Shown piece after piece: positions 54,130-62,425 of a stretch of 64,000 bases of DNA. The position numbers and the translations under genes were made by a program. Source of the stretch: Bombella dulcis (lineage in GTDB: Bacteria; Pseudomonadota; Alphaproteobacteria; Acetobacterales; Acetobacteraceae); assembly GCF_026385505.1 (NCBI RefSeq), contig NZ_JANIDV010000005.1:1-64000 (forward strand). The letters run 5' to 3'. Position 1 is the stretch's first letter, and the number at the start of each line of letters is the position of its first letter. The notes beneath the pieces are model-generated. The model was not told the DNA's origin. It worked only from the letters and a program-made list of their open reading frames with translations, and made no database searches.

Positions 54130-55452
54130 TTGAGACGCCAGCCCCAGGAAACCGCCCGTAAACCCACCCTCGCCGCTGTCATTCTCCCTGCGGAGAAGCA
54201 GGCCTTTACGGAGGGACGTGCCGCCGAGGCCCGTCTGGAGGAGGCGGTTGGGCTGGCAGCGTCCATCGGGCTGGAGATTGTCCATACGGCCATCTATCCG
54301 CTGCGGACCAGGCGGCCTGCCACACTTCTCGGAGCAGGACAGCTGGAAGAGCTGGCGGAGATCGTCAGGGCGGAATCGGTCGGTGTCGTGGTGATGGATG
54401 CCCGCCTGTCTCCTGCCCAGCAGCGCAATCTGGAAAAAGAGATGGGCTGCAAGGTGGTGGACCGTACAGGCCTGATTCTGGACATTTTCGGCGCACGGGC
54501 TGCCACACGGGAAGGTGTGCTTCAGGTGGAGCTGGCACATCTGGAATATCAGCGGTCCCGTCTCGTCCGGCTCTGGACCCATCTTGAGCGTCAGCGGGGC
54601 GGGTTCGGCTTTCTTGGCGGGCCGGGTGAAACGCAGATCGAAGCGGACCGGCGGATGCTGGATGAACGTCTGGTCAAGCTGCGGAAGGAGCTGGAGCAGG
54701 TCCGCCGGACCCGTGGCTTGCACCGTCATGCCCGCCGCAAGGTGCCGTTCCCGGTCGTGGCACTGGTCGGCTATACCAATGCGGGAAAATCCACCCTGTT
54801 CAACCGGATCACCGGGGCAGGTGTCCATGCACAGGACCAGCTCTTTGCCACGCTGGACCCGACCATGCGGAACCTGACCCTGCCGTCAGGCCGCCGGGTG
54901 ATCCTCTCCGATACGGTGGGCTTCATCAGTGACCTGCCGACCGAGCTGATTGCGGCTTTCCGGGCGACGCTGGAAGAAGTGGCCGAAGCGGACATCATCC
55001 TGCATGTGCGTGATGCGGCCCATCCGGACAGTGCTTCCCAGCGGGAAGATGTGCTGTCCGTCCTGGGTGACATGACGGCGGATGACATGCTGGATGAGGC
55101 CTGGCCGGAACGGACGATTGAGGTGCTGAACAAGGCCGATCTTCTGGGCGGGACGGAGGCCGTGCCTCGGCGTGAAGGCAGCGTGGCGGTTTCCGCCCTG
55201 ACGGGTGAAGGCCTGCCGGACCTGATGGAAGCCATAGATGCCTTCATGACACGTTCCATGAAGCATTTCTCAGTGCATGTCCCCGTGACGGATGGCGCAG
55301 CACTGGCATGGCTCCATGAGCATGGCGAGGTGATGGAACGGCTGGACGGGGAAGAGACGCTGCATCTGCGGGTCCGTCTCTTTCCGGCAGATCAGCAGCG
55401 TTTTGCCCGGCAGTTCCCGGCCCTGAAGCTCATTCCGGAACAGGCAGGCTGA
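54130..55452 (+). CDS. hflX: GTPase HflX
   Basis: A ribosome-associated GTPase (440 aa). N-terminal HflX domain: PLRTRRPATLLGAGQLEEL, the RTGLILDIFGARA segment, and GFGFLGGPGETQIEADRR. GTPase domain: G1 LVGYTNAGKSTLFNRIT, G3 LSDTVGFISDLP, G4 LNKADLL. A C-terminal domain follows. The start appears to be TTG at 54130 with AGGA about 11 nt before; no ATG is nearby. It probably shares the hfq transcript. A strong terminator follows. Confidence 0.95.
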   Translation: MRRQPQETARKPTLAAVILPAEKQAFTEGRAAEARLEEAVGLAASIGLEIVHTAIYPLRTRRPATLLGAGQLEELAEIVRAESVGVVVMDARLSPAQQRNLEKEMGCKVVDRTGLILDIFGARAATREGVLQVELAHLEYQRSRLVRLWTHLERQRGGFGFLGGPGETQIEADRRMLDERLVKLRKELEQVRRTRGLHRHARRKVPFPVVALVGYTNAGKSTLFNRITGAGVHAQDQLFATLDPTMRNLTLPSGRRVILSDTVGFISDLPTELIAAFRATLEEVAEADIILHVRDAAHPDSASQREDVLSVLGDMTADDMLDEAWPERTIEVLNKADLLGGTEAVPRREGSVAVSALTGEGLPDLMEAIDAFMTRSMKHFSVHVPVTDGAALAWLHEHGEVMERLDGEETLHLRVRLFPADQQRFARQFPALKLIPEQAG

Positions 55453-55457
55453 TGAAG

Positions 55458-55490
55458 AAACCCCCCGGCAGGAAACCGGCCGGGGGTTTT
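55458..55490. terminator. Terminator after hflX
   Basis: Arms AAACCCCCCGGC (55458-55469) and GCCGGGGGTTTT (55479-55490) pair with one mismatch-free GC core and one A/T end; a T-run follows the core. It lies between convergent hflX and the SulP gene. Confidence 0.85.
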
Positions 55491-55513
55491 GTGTAACGTG
55501 CATGACATGGCCT

Positions 55514-56968
55514 TCAGATGGTGAAGGCCTTCTCATCGGACTGTTCCGTCAGGATGCCATGCTGGGCGTGATCCAGCCCGCAGACGGTGACATCCTTGCC
55601 ATGCTTGCGGAATTTTTCGACGATCTTTTCCAGGGCCTGCACGGCGGTGATGTCCCAGAAGCGGGCGTGGGAGAGGTCCAGTGTCACCCGGTGGGCATGG
55701 GTCGTGTATGTCATGGCTTCAGCCATCAGGTCGGCCGAGGCGAAGAAAATCTGCCCCTGTATGTGGTAGGTCAGTATGTCATGCTCTTCCGTGGAGCGGA
55801 CCTGCACCAGTCTGGCCGTATGCCATGCAAAGAACAGGCCGGAGAGCAGTACGCCGACCAGCACGCCAGCCGCCAGATTGTGGGTGAGGACGACCACGCC
55901 GACAGTGACGAGCATCACGAGGCTGGTCAGTTTTGGGTGGTGGAACAGGTCTTTCAGGCTGCCCCAGGCAAAGGTGCTGATGGAGACCATGATCATGATG
56001 GCCACGAGGGCGGCGACCGGCACCCGGGCGACCCAGGGATGCAGCACGACCATCAGCAGCAGGAGGAAGGCTCCGGCCGTGAAGGTGGAAAGCCGCCCCC
56101 GCCCGCCATAGCGCAGATTGCCGACCGTCTGGCCGATCATGCCGCATCCGGCAATGCCGCCGAACAGGCCCACGAAGATGTTGGAAATGCCCAGACCCGT
56201 ACATTCTCTCTGTGGTCTGCCATGTGTGTCTGTCAGTTCATCCACGACACTGGCGGTCATCAGGGATTCCAGCAGGCCCACGGCGGCTACGGCCAGCGCA
56301 TAGGGGAAGGTGATGGCAAGCGTTTCCATGTTCAGGGGGATATGGGGGAGGGTGAACTGCGGCAGGCCGGTCGGCAGGGCACCGAGGTCGGCAATAGTCC
56401 GCACGGGCATCGGATGGATGATGGTGATGGCCGTCAGAACGATGATGCAGATGAGTGGTGAGGGGATGGCCCTGGAAATGCGGGGCAGGAGATAGATGAT
56501 GACCAGCCCGATGAGGATGAGCAGATGGGTCTGCCAGCTCACGCCCAGCATCTGCGGCACCTGGGCGGAGAAGATGAGAATGGCCAGTGCATTGACGAAG
56601 CCGGTGCGGACCTCACTGGAGACGAAGCGCATCAGTGAATGAAGGCGCAGCAGCCCGAAAAGGACCTGCAAACCTCCTGCCATCAGTGTGGCCAGCAGCA
56701 TGTACTGAAGCCCATGAGCATGAACCAGCGGTGCCAGCACCAGAGCGACCGATCCCGCTGCTCCGGAGATCATGCCCGGTCTGCCGCCAAATATGGCGAT
56801 GGAAACGGAAATGACGAAAGAGGCGAACAGGGAAACAGCCGGGGAAACCCCGGCAATATAGGAGAAGGCGATGACCTCGGGGATGAGGGCGAAGGTCCCC
56901 ACCATGCCTGCCAGAATGTCTTTGACGGGTCGCTGGGTCCATTGCTGGATGTAGGAATCACTGGCCAT
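55514..56968 (-). CDS. SulP-family anion transporter with STAS domain
   Basis: A 484-residue inner-membrane carrier. Residues 1-375 contain about 12-14 hydrophobic segments with the SulP pattern (DILAGMVGTFALIPEVIAFS, ISGAAGSVALVLAPLV, GLLESLMTASVVDELTD, NIFVGLFGGIAGCGMIGQTV). Residues about 385-480 form a cytoplasmic STAS domain (ILTYHIQGQIFFASADLMAE, RVTLDLSHARFWDITAVQAL). The Pro-Glu in helix 1 and short STAS resemble BicA-type bicarbonate carriers, but sulfate or another anion is equally possible. GAAGGA precedes the ATG. Confidence 0.88.
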   Translation of the reverse strand: MASDSYIQQWTQRPVKDILAGMVGTFALIPEVIAFSYIAGVSPAVSLFASFVISVSIAIFGGRPGMISGAAGSVALVLAPLVHAHGLQYMLLATLMAGGLQVLFGLLRLHSLMRFVSSEVRTGFVNALAILIFSAQVPQMLGVSWQTHLLILIGLVIIYLLPRISRAIPSPLICIIVLTAITIIHPMPVRTIADLGALPTGLPQFTLPHIPLNMETLAITFPYALAVAAVGLLESLMTASVVDELTDTHGRPQRECTGLGISNIFVGLFGGIAGCGMIGQTVGNLRYGGRGRLSTFTAGAFLLLLMVVLHPWVARVPVAALVAIMIMVSISTFAWGSLKDLFHHPKLTSLVMLVTVGVVVLTHNLAAGVLVGVLLSGLFFAWHTARLVQVRSTEEHDILTYHIQGQIFFASADLMAEAMTYTTHAHRVTLDLSHARFWDITAVQALEKIVEKFRKHGKDVTVCGLDHAQHGILTEQSDEKAFTI

Positions 56969-57233
56969 GAATGCGGCGGGTCCTTCTCTCTGTTGCGGCT
57001 GTATGGGCAGGTGTACGGCACTGCCGGGAGATCACCGTGTGCGGCTGACTGTCCCGTGACTTATAGGCTGCCCGTGGAGGGCTGTGAAGCATCATGGCCG
57101 TGTGGTGCAGGAAGCCTGATGAAGCCGTGGACTCACGGGGGTGATGGAAAAGCGTCAAAAAAATATGACAAAAAAAATGCTTTTGAGGGCTGGACGAGAA
57201 AAGCAGGATTTAATAAGTATCCGACTGCTGTGT

Positions 57234-57310
57234 GGCGGATGTAGCTCAGTTGGTAGAGCGCCGGTTTGTGGTACCGGTGGTCGCGGGTTCGAATCCCGTC
57301 ATTCGCCCCA
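57234..57310 (+). tRNA. tRNA-His (GTG)
   Basis: The cloverleaf is complete. The acceptor GCGGATG (57235-57241) pairs with CATTCGC (57300-57306); TAGCTCAG D-arm; anticodon loop TTTGTGGTA gives GTG for His; T-arm GCGGGTTCGAATCCCGT. C73 at 57307 is followed by encoded CCA (57308-57310), and G at 57234 supplies the histidine-specific G-1 paired with C73. Confidence 0.96.
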
Positions 57311-57355
57311 GTCTCCTTTCCCCGAAAAGCTGAATCGTTGTGGCGGGCCAGTCCC

Positions 57356-59002
57356 TCACTGTTCCTGTGTGACGACACTGACGACATGCAGCCGGTCGAA
57401 CCGTATTTCGTCATTGGTGTCGTCGGCGATATGGGCCAGCTCTTCAAGGGAGAGCGGGCCGGTTTTGAAGGACAGGGTGCGCCGCTCCGGGCTGAAGAGG
57501 AAGTCGAGAACCGGTGTCAGGATTGGCCTCTGAAGAGCCAGAGCGTTGAAGCGTGGCGTGATGACGTAACCCTGTTCGGCCATGAGGGAACCCTTCGGGG
57601 TGGCTATCATCGGTTTGTCTGCCGCTTCTGCCGGTTTTGTGCCATTCGAGGCGGGCGTGATCTGGTGGATCAGGACGCCGTAATAGGAGAAGATGTCCAG
57701 CCCCTGTACGGTCAGTTCCGTGCCAAAGCACTGTCCGGCCTGAAGGAAGCGGGATGCACTGTCATCCGAGAAATGGAGCGGATTGATGTCTGGCAGGTTG
57801 ACGTCAGAGACCAACTGGGTGGGGCTATCCTTGCCGAAGACGGTGCGTAGCTGGAGGGTTTCCTGCCATTCACCCATCTTTCTCTGGGAGGAGGTGGTGA
57901 TGTGATAATCCGCCGGCATGCTGACGGGCGAGGCCATCAGTGAAGGAGGGGGCGAGATGCGGGTTGTCAGGCCGTGCAGGTCCCCTTCTGTACGCAGGTC
58001 GCCATTTTCGCCTGCCCTCCGTTCACCGGAGAGATGATTGAGGATGAGGGTGCGACGAAGGTGATTCTGGTTGAAGAGAAGGGAAAGTCCGGCAATCTCC
58101 AGCTTGCCGGGCTTCTGCCACAGCGTGCCAGCGGGGTCCTGCCAGAAGGCCTCGGCAGGATTTCCGGAATGCTGGAACGGGCGTTTCAGCCACTGGATAT
58201 AGCCTTCCCGGGCTTCCAGATGCTGGAGGGCCAGATGCATCTCTATGGGAGCTTCGGGCTGGAGGACGGCATCGCCACTATTGGGCAGGAGAATCTGCCG
58301 CAGAACGGGTGGAATGGCTCCGCCATTGCCACCGGGCAGCTGGAGGGCAAGGGACAGGCCATTCATGAGTGTATGGACACGCATCCCCTGCCCATAGCCT
58401 TCCACAACCAGCGTATCGGCTGAAAGTGTCTGGATGGTGAAGGGGCGTGACAGGGTTTTCCTGGTTGCAGCAGGGGCATCCTCCGTACGGGTGATCTGAA
58501 GTTTGTTTAGCTGCATGTGTTCAAAGCGCAGGGAGGTCACATCTTCCGGCTCAAAAGACATGATGGCGGCCAGGGAGCGCATGCTGTCCGCCTCGCCATG
58601 CCCTTCATGAAGGGTTTCGGCCGAGGAGGGGATGAGGAGGTGGTGGAAGGAGGCTTCGGTGGCAGTGATGTGGTGAGTGTGGTCCGTATAGCTGGGAGAC
58701 TCCAGCAGCAGGCTGGCCAGACTCAGCGTTCCGCTGGAAAGGAGCTTGGGATAGCCGAAGCGGACCCGCTGTGCGTGGAAATCCGTCCCTTGATAATGGA
58801 AGGAGACGTCATACAGGGTCACCCCGCCAAGCAGGAGGGCAGGCCGGACTTTGCTGTAATGGAAAACGGCTCCGGCGGGCAGGGCCGTCCTGAAACGTTC
58901 CAGCGCATGGGAGAGGCGGTTTCCGGCTTCCCGGTAAATGCCCAGCCCCCCCATGATGAGGACAAGAATGGCCAGACAGAAGGGAAGCCTTAACCGTTGC
59001 AT
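57356..59002 (-). CDS. Membrane-anchored envelope protein of unknown function
   Basis: A protein of 548 aa from the ATG at 59002, which begins with an N-terminal signal anchor (MQRLRLPFCLAILVLIMGGL). The rest looks beta-rich and periplasmic, with repeated patterns such as LLLGGVTLYDVSFHYQG and GTLSLASLLLES near the start, and NHLSGERRAGENGDLRTEGD later. The style (alternating strands and statements of a lipid or membrane-facing repeat) recalls AsmA-like or DUF2125-type proteins of alphaproteobacteria, but I cannot assign a family. It stands alone, converging on tRNA-His. A longer in-frame start at 59071 lacks the anchor at its N-terminus. Confidence 0.6.
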   Translation of the reverse strand: MQRLRLPFCLAILVLIMGGLGIYREAGNRLSHALERFRTALPAGAVFHYSKVRPALLLGGVTLYDVSFHYQGTDFHAQRVRFGYPKLLSSGTLSLASLLLESPSYTDHTHHITATEASFHHLLIPSSAETLHEGHGEADSMRSLAAIMSFEPEDVTSLRFEHMQLNKLQITRTEDAPAATRKTLSRPFTIQTLSADTLVVEGYGQGMRVHTLMNGLSLALQLPGGNGGAIPPVLRQILLPNSGDAVLQPEAPIEMHLALQHLEAREGYIQWLKRPFQHSGNPAEAFWQDPAGTLWQKPGKLEIAGLSLLFNQNHLRRTLILNHLSGERRAGENGDLRTEGDLHGLTTRISPPPSLMASPVSMPADYHITTSSQRKMGEWQETLQLRTVFGKDSPTQLVSDVNLPDINPLHFSDDSASRFLQAGQCFGTELTVQGLDIFSYYGVLIHQITPASNGTKPAEAADKPMIATPKGSLMAEQGYVITPRFNALALQRPILTPVLDFLFSPERRTLSFKTGPLSLEELAHIADDTNDEIRFDRLHVVSVVTQEQ

Positions 59003-59333
59003 GCTGACATACCTCACTTGGGCACTCTGGATATGAGCCAGCACAATAGCCGCTGGTAGGGCTGTGGGCAAACGGGGGGTGACACCGGCCGTGCAGAATT
59101 ATTTTACGGTATCAAGATACCACATGAAGAAAAATGGCAGTTTCCAGCCCCTTTTGGGCTGTCCGGTATGAAAAGGAGGGCTTGACCTTTTCCGTCTCAC
59201 CCGCAATAAGGCCACATCCTGAATCTGTTTCCGGCTTCGGGATGTTCTGCCTGTCACGGGCGGGGCATCGTCGGGGACAGCCCTTTTCCTGGTGCTGCGA
59301 TGTTGCGGCACCTCAAACTGGAAATGATACGTC
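59003..59333. other. Intergenic region upstream of rplM
   Basis: It holds divergent promoters and three small structures: a perfect GGTATC-AA-GATACC palindrome at 59108-59121, a CAGCCC / GGGCTG hairpin at 59145-59161, and the rplM promoter candidate at 59182-59210. No gene is seen. Confidence 0.5.
59182..59210 (+). promoter_or_regulatory. Candidate sigma-70 promoter for rplM-rpsI
   Basis: TTGACC (59182-59187), a 17-nt spacer and AATAAG (59205-59210) give a reasonable -35/-10 pair about 125 bp before rplM. The -10 is weak, so the call is tentative. Confidence 0.4.
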
Positions 59334-59804
59334 ATGAAGACCACACTTTCGCTGAAACCCGCGGAGGTGACGAGAAACTGGATCCTGATCGATGCCGAAG
59401 GGCTGGTTCTGGGCCGTCTCGCCACCATCATTGCCACCCGTCTGCGTGGCAAGCACAAGCCGCAGTACACACCGCACGTTGACTGTGGTGATGCGGTTGT
59501 CGTCATCAACGCTGAGAAGATCGCCCTGACAGGCAACAAGGTCGGTCAGAAGCTTTTCCACTACCACACCGGCCATCCGGGTGGGATCAAGGAGCGTACC
59601 ATCACGCAGCGTCTCGAGGGCAAGAACCCCGGTCAGGTCGTGGAGAAGGCTGTCGAGCGCATGATCACCCGTGGTCCGCTCCAGCGTGCCCAGATGAAGC
59701 ACCTGTATGTCTATGCCGGTACGGAGCACCCGCATGAGGGCCAGAAGCCCGTCAAGCTGGACGTTGCTTCCCTGAACCGCAAGAATACCCTGAAACGTCA
59801 GTAA
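59334..59804 (+). CDS. rplM: 50S ribosomal protein L13
   Basis: A large-subunit protein of 156 aa. Typical sequence: [64 protein letters not shown], and RAVERMI-like [13 protein letters not shown]. It begins the rplM-rpsI operon with rpsI 11 bp downstream. Codon bias is strong. Confidence 0.97.
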   Translation: MKTTLSLKPAEVTRNWILIDAEGLVLGRLATIIATRLRGKHKPQYTPHVDCGDAVVVINAEKIALTGNKVGQKLFHYHTGHPGGIKERTITQRLEGKNPGQVVEKAVERMITRGPLQRAQMKHLYVYAGTEHPHEGQKPVKLDVASLNRKNTLKRQ

Positions 59805-59815
59805 GGCCTGCCAAC

Positions 59816-60319
59816 ATGTCAGAAACTCAAGAGCGTCCCGCCGCCGAGCTTACCGGCACTCTGCAGGACCTGGCCAATGCGGCTCCTGCTGTTGCCAATG
59901 CAGCTCCTGTCTACGAAGCCAAGCGTGATGCGCAGGGCCGTTCCTATGCAACGGGCCGTCGTAAGGACGCTGTGGCCCGTGTGTGGATCAAGCCGGGCAA
60001 GGGTGAGATCACCGTCAATGGCCGTCCGGTCACGAACTATTTCGCACGCCCCGTGCTGCGCATGCTGATCACACAGCCTTTCCTGCTGACAGACCGCTAC
60101 AACCAGTTTGACGTGTACTGCACGGTTACTGGCGGTGGTCTTTCCGGTCAGGCCGGTGCTGTCCGTCACGGCATTTCCCGTGCCCTGACTCATTATGAGC
60201 CGGAGCTGCGTGGCGTGCTGAAGATGGCCGGCTTCCTGACCCGTGACAGCCGTGTTGTCGAGCGTAAGAAGTACGGTAAGGCCAAGGCTCGCCGTTCCTT
60301 CCAGTTCTCCAAACGCTGA
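59816..60319 (+). CDS. rpsI: 30S ribosomal protein S9
   Basis: A small-subunit protein of 167 aa. A 38-residue Ala/Glu-rich N-terminal extension precedes the conserved core [20 protein letters not shown], then [30 protein letters not shown] and the C-terminal tail ending [11 protein letters not shown], which reaches the P-site tRNA. The extension is common in alphaproteobacterial S9. AAGG precedes the start. A terminator follows. Confidence 0.97.
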   Translation: MSETQERPAAELTGTLQDLANAAPAVANAAPVYEAKRDAQGRSYATGRRKDAVARVWIKPGKGEITVNGRPVTNYFARPVLRMLITQPFLLTDRYNQFDVYCTVTGGGLSGQAGAVRHGISRALTHYEPELRGVLKMAGFLTRDSRVVERKKYGKAKARRSFQFSKR

Positions 60320-60354
60320 TCTTTCAGTCTCACGGAAAACTGGCTTGTGCCGGG

Positions 60355-60386
60355 AAAACCCTCACCCTTCCGGGTGGGGGTTTTTT
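60355..60386 (+). terminator. Rho-independent terminator after rpsI
   Basis: AAAACCCTCACCC pairs with GGGTGGGGGTTTT (one G-U pair) around a 4-nt loop, followed by TTC. It lies 36 bp after the rpsI stop. Confidence 0.88.
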
Positions 60387-60544
60387 CTTGGTGTCATGGC
60401 GGCAGCCGTTTGGGCTGGATGAAATAAAATTTCAAAAATATGTTATTATGGGACACAGTATTTCGTATATTATCCCCTTGACGGAACAGCACATAATTTC
60501 CGAAATGTAACTCCTCTGAATTGACCGGTAAGGCAGGAAACATC

Positions 60545-61630
60545 ATGGCAGAGTTCAGCATTGAGCGGACAGCGACCCCCACATCAGCCGAGCAGCGACA
60601 GGCCCTGATGGTGGACCCGAAGTTCGGGCGTGTCTTCACGGATCATATGGCGGTCATCCGCTACACGGACGGGAAGGGCTGGCATGATGCCAGAATCATT
60701 CCCCGTCAGCCTCTGCAGATCGATCCAGCTTCTACCGTGCTGCATTATGGGCAGGAGATTTTTGAAGGGCTGAAAGCCTATCGTGGCAAGGGCGGGGGCG
60801 TTACCCTGTTCCGGCCGGAGGCCAATGCGGCCCGTTTCGCAGCTTCGGCCCGCCGGCTTTCCATGGCGGAACTGCCGGAAGAGCTTTTTCTTGGTGCCAT
60901 CAGGGAGCTGTTGAAAGTTGACCATGACTGGGTGCCGTCCAATCCGGAGCAGAGCCTCTATCTGCGCCCGTTCATGATCTCCAATGAAGTGTTTCTGGGC
61001 GTGAAGCGGGCTAATGAATATCTGTTCATCGTGCTGGCCAGCCCTGTGGGTGGCTACTTCAGCGGGAATGGCAGCATTCCGGTCTGGGTGTCCGAGACCT
61101 ATACCCGTGCAGCCCCCGGTGGGACGGGAGAGGCCAAATGTGGTGGCAATTATGCGTCCAGCCTGCTGCCGCAGCAGGAGGCGACGGATCATGGCTGTAG
61201 CCAGGTGCTCTTCCTTGATGCGAAGGAACGCCGCTACATTGATGAAATGGGTGGGATGAACGTCATGTTTGTGCGCAAGGATGGCAGTGTGGTGACGCCG
61301 CCGCTTGGTGGCACAATCCTGCGGGGCATCACGAGGGACAGCATCATCAAGCTGGGCCGCAGGATGGGTCTGACGATGGTGGAGGAGCCTCTGGCCATTG
61401 ATGACGTGTTCAGGGCTGCTGAGGCAGGTGAGATCACGGAGGCTTTTGCCTGTGGTACGGCGGCGGTTATTTCACCGATTGGCGAATTCCGCCGGGAATC
61501 CGGTTCCGTGGCCTTTGGTGATGGCAAAACGGCTGGTCCGGTCACCATGAAGCTGCGCAATGCCCTCTGTGCCCTTCAGCGTGGTGAAGAGGCAGACCCG
61601 TTCGGCTGGGTTCACACGGTGTCTCTCTGA
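60545..61630 (+). CDS. ilvE: Branched-chain amino acid aminotransferase
   Basis: A PLP-dependent class IV aminotransferase for Val, Leu and Ile. ATG 60545 (MAEFSIERTATPTSAEQRQA) is chosen with AAGGCAGGAAA upstream. Motifs: LHYGQEIFEGLKAYRG, LFRPEANAARFAASARRL, YLRPFMISNE, and the Schiff-base Lys in GEAKCGGNYASSLLPQQEA, then GTAAVISPIGEF. The length (361 aa) is that of the long BCAT group. It is monocistronic; an AT-rich promoter region lies between 60387 and 60544. Confidence 0.95.
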   Translation: MAEFSIERTATPTSAEQRQALMVDPKFGRVFTDHMAVIRYTDGKGWHDARIIPRQPLQIDPASTVLHYGQEIFEGLKAYRGKGGGVTLFRPEANAARFAASARRLSMAELPEELFLGAIRELLKVDHDWVPSNPEQSLYLRPFMISNEVFLGVKRANEYLFIVLASPVGGYFSGNGSIPVWVSETYTRAAPGGTGEAKCGGNYASSLLPQQEATDHGCSQVLFLDAKERRYIDEMGGMNVMFVRKDGSVVTPPLGGTILRGITRDSIIKLGRRMGLTMVEEPLAIDDVFRAAEAGEITEAFACGTAAVISPIGEFRRESGSVAFGDGKTAGPVTMKLRNALCALQRGEEADPFGWVHTVSL

Positions 61631-61646
61631 AACGTGTCTGATGAAA

Positions 61647-61674
61647 GCCGGAGACCAGTCATCTGGTCTTCGGC
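61647..61674. terminator. Terminator-like hairpin across the Sel1 gene stop
   Basis: Arms GCCGGAGACCAG / CTGGTCTTCGGC (12 bp, one G-U pair) enclose a 4-nt loop that contains the minus-strand stop of the Sel1 gene. There is no T-run, so termination efficiency is doubtful. Confidence 0.4.
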
Positions 61675-62417
61675 ATGGCGGCATCCAGCCGTGCAAGAAG
61701 CGTTTTCATGAGGTCCGGGTCCTGAGGGGCATCGGGCTGGGTCAGTTCCCGGTACATGGCCTGAAGGATGTCCGGCGTGGCGTCCTGCACGGCCATGCGC
61801 CAGTAACGCAGGGCTTCATCCGGTCGACCCAGGCCAACCAGGGCCGTGGCGTAGTTGTGCTGGCCCCGGTAATCGCCACCATCAGCGGAACGCTGATACC
61901 ATTCCAGTGCGGCGATGGGGTTGGCGGGGGTTTCCCATCCTTCTTCGATGAAACGGGCCAGCAGGTTCATGGATTTCGCATGGCCCCGCAGAGCCGCACG
62001 GCGGAAGAGCATGAAGGCGTCCCGTCGGCTGGCTTCCACGCCCATGCCCCGCATATGGCAGATGCCGAGATTATAGGTGCCCCACAGGTCGTCCAGTTCC
62101 GCTGCCTTCCGGTAATAGCGTACGGCATCTTCAAGGCTTAGAGGGCATCCCCAGCCGAACTGGGCACAGCGGCCCAGCATGTTATAGGCAGGCCCGTAAT
62201 TGGCCGCTGCTGCAATGGAGAACCATTCCCGTGCCCGGTCCACATCCCGGGGCACATACTGGCTGTCCAGCAGGGCTTTCCCCCAGAGCACCTGTTCCAG
62301 CACATGCCCGTTCTGTGCCTGACGGTATATTTCCGCCAGATTGTCCGGCAGGTCAGGCTTCTCGGGCCGATAGGCTGAAGATTTGGTGAAGAACTGGTTG
62401 AGCCGGTTGAAAACCAT
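61659..62417 (-). CDS. Sel1-repeat (SLR) protein
   Basis: A 252-residue protein with tandem Sel1-like helical repeats: LWGKALLDSQYVPRDVDRAR, EWFSIAAAANYGPAYNMLGR, YYRKAAELDDLWGTYNLGIC, LFRRAALRGHAKSMNLLARF and WYQRSADGGDYRGQHNYATA. Five or so repeats make a superhelix for protein contacts. There is no signal peptide or enzymatic motif. Its ATG lies 8 bp after the stop of the upstream ATPase gene, so transcription may continue from there. Base composition is host-like. Partners are unknown. Confidence 0.82.
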   Translation of the reverse strand: MVFNRLNQFFTKSSAYRPEKPDLPDNLAEIYRQAQNGHVLEQVLWGKALLDSQYVPRDVDRAREWFSIAAAANYGPAYNMLGRCAQFGWGCPLSLEDAVRYYRKAAELDDLWGTYNLGICHMRGMGVEASRRDAFMLFRRAALRGHAKSMNLLARFIEEGWETPANPIAALEWYQRSADGGDYRGQHNYATALVGLGRPDEALRYWRMAVQDATPDILQAMYRELTQPDAPQDPDLMKTLLARLDAAMPKTR

Positions 62418-62425
62418 GATGGTCC

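Noticed and set aside
57120..57233. Terminator or regulatory hairpin before tRNA-His
   Set aside because: AAAAGC / GCTTTT arms are short, AT-rich and far apart; judged not significant.
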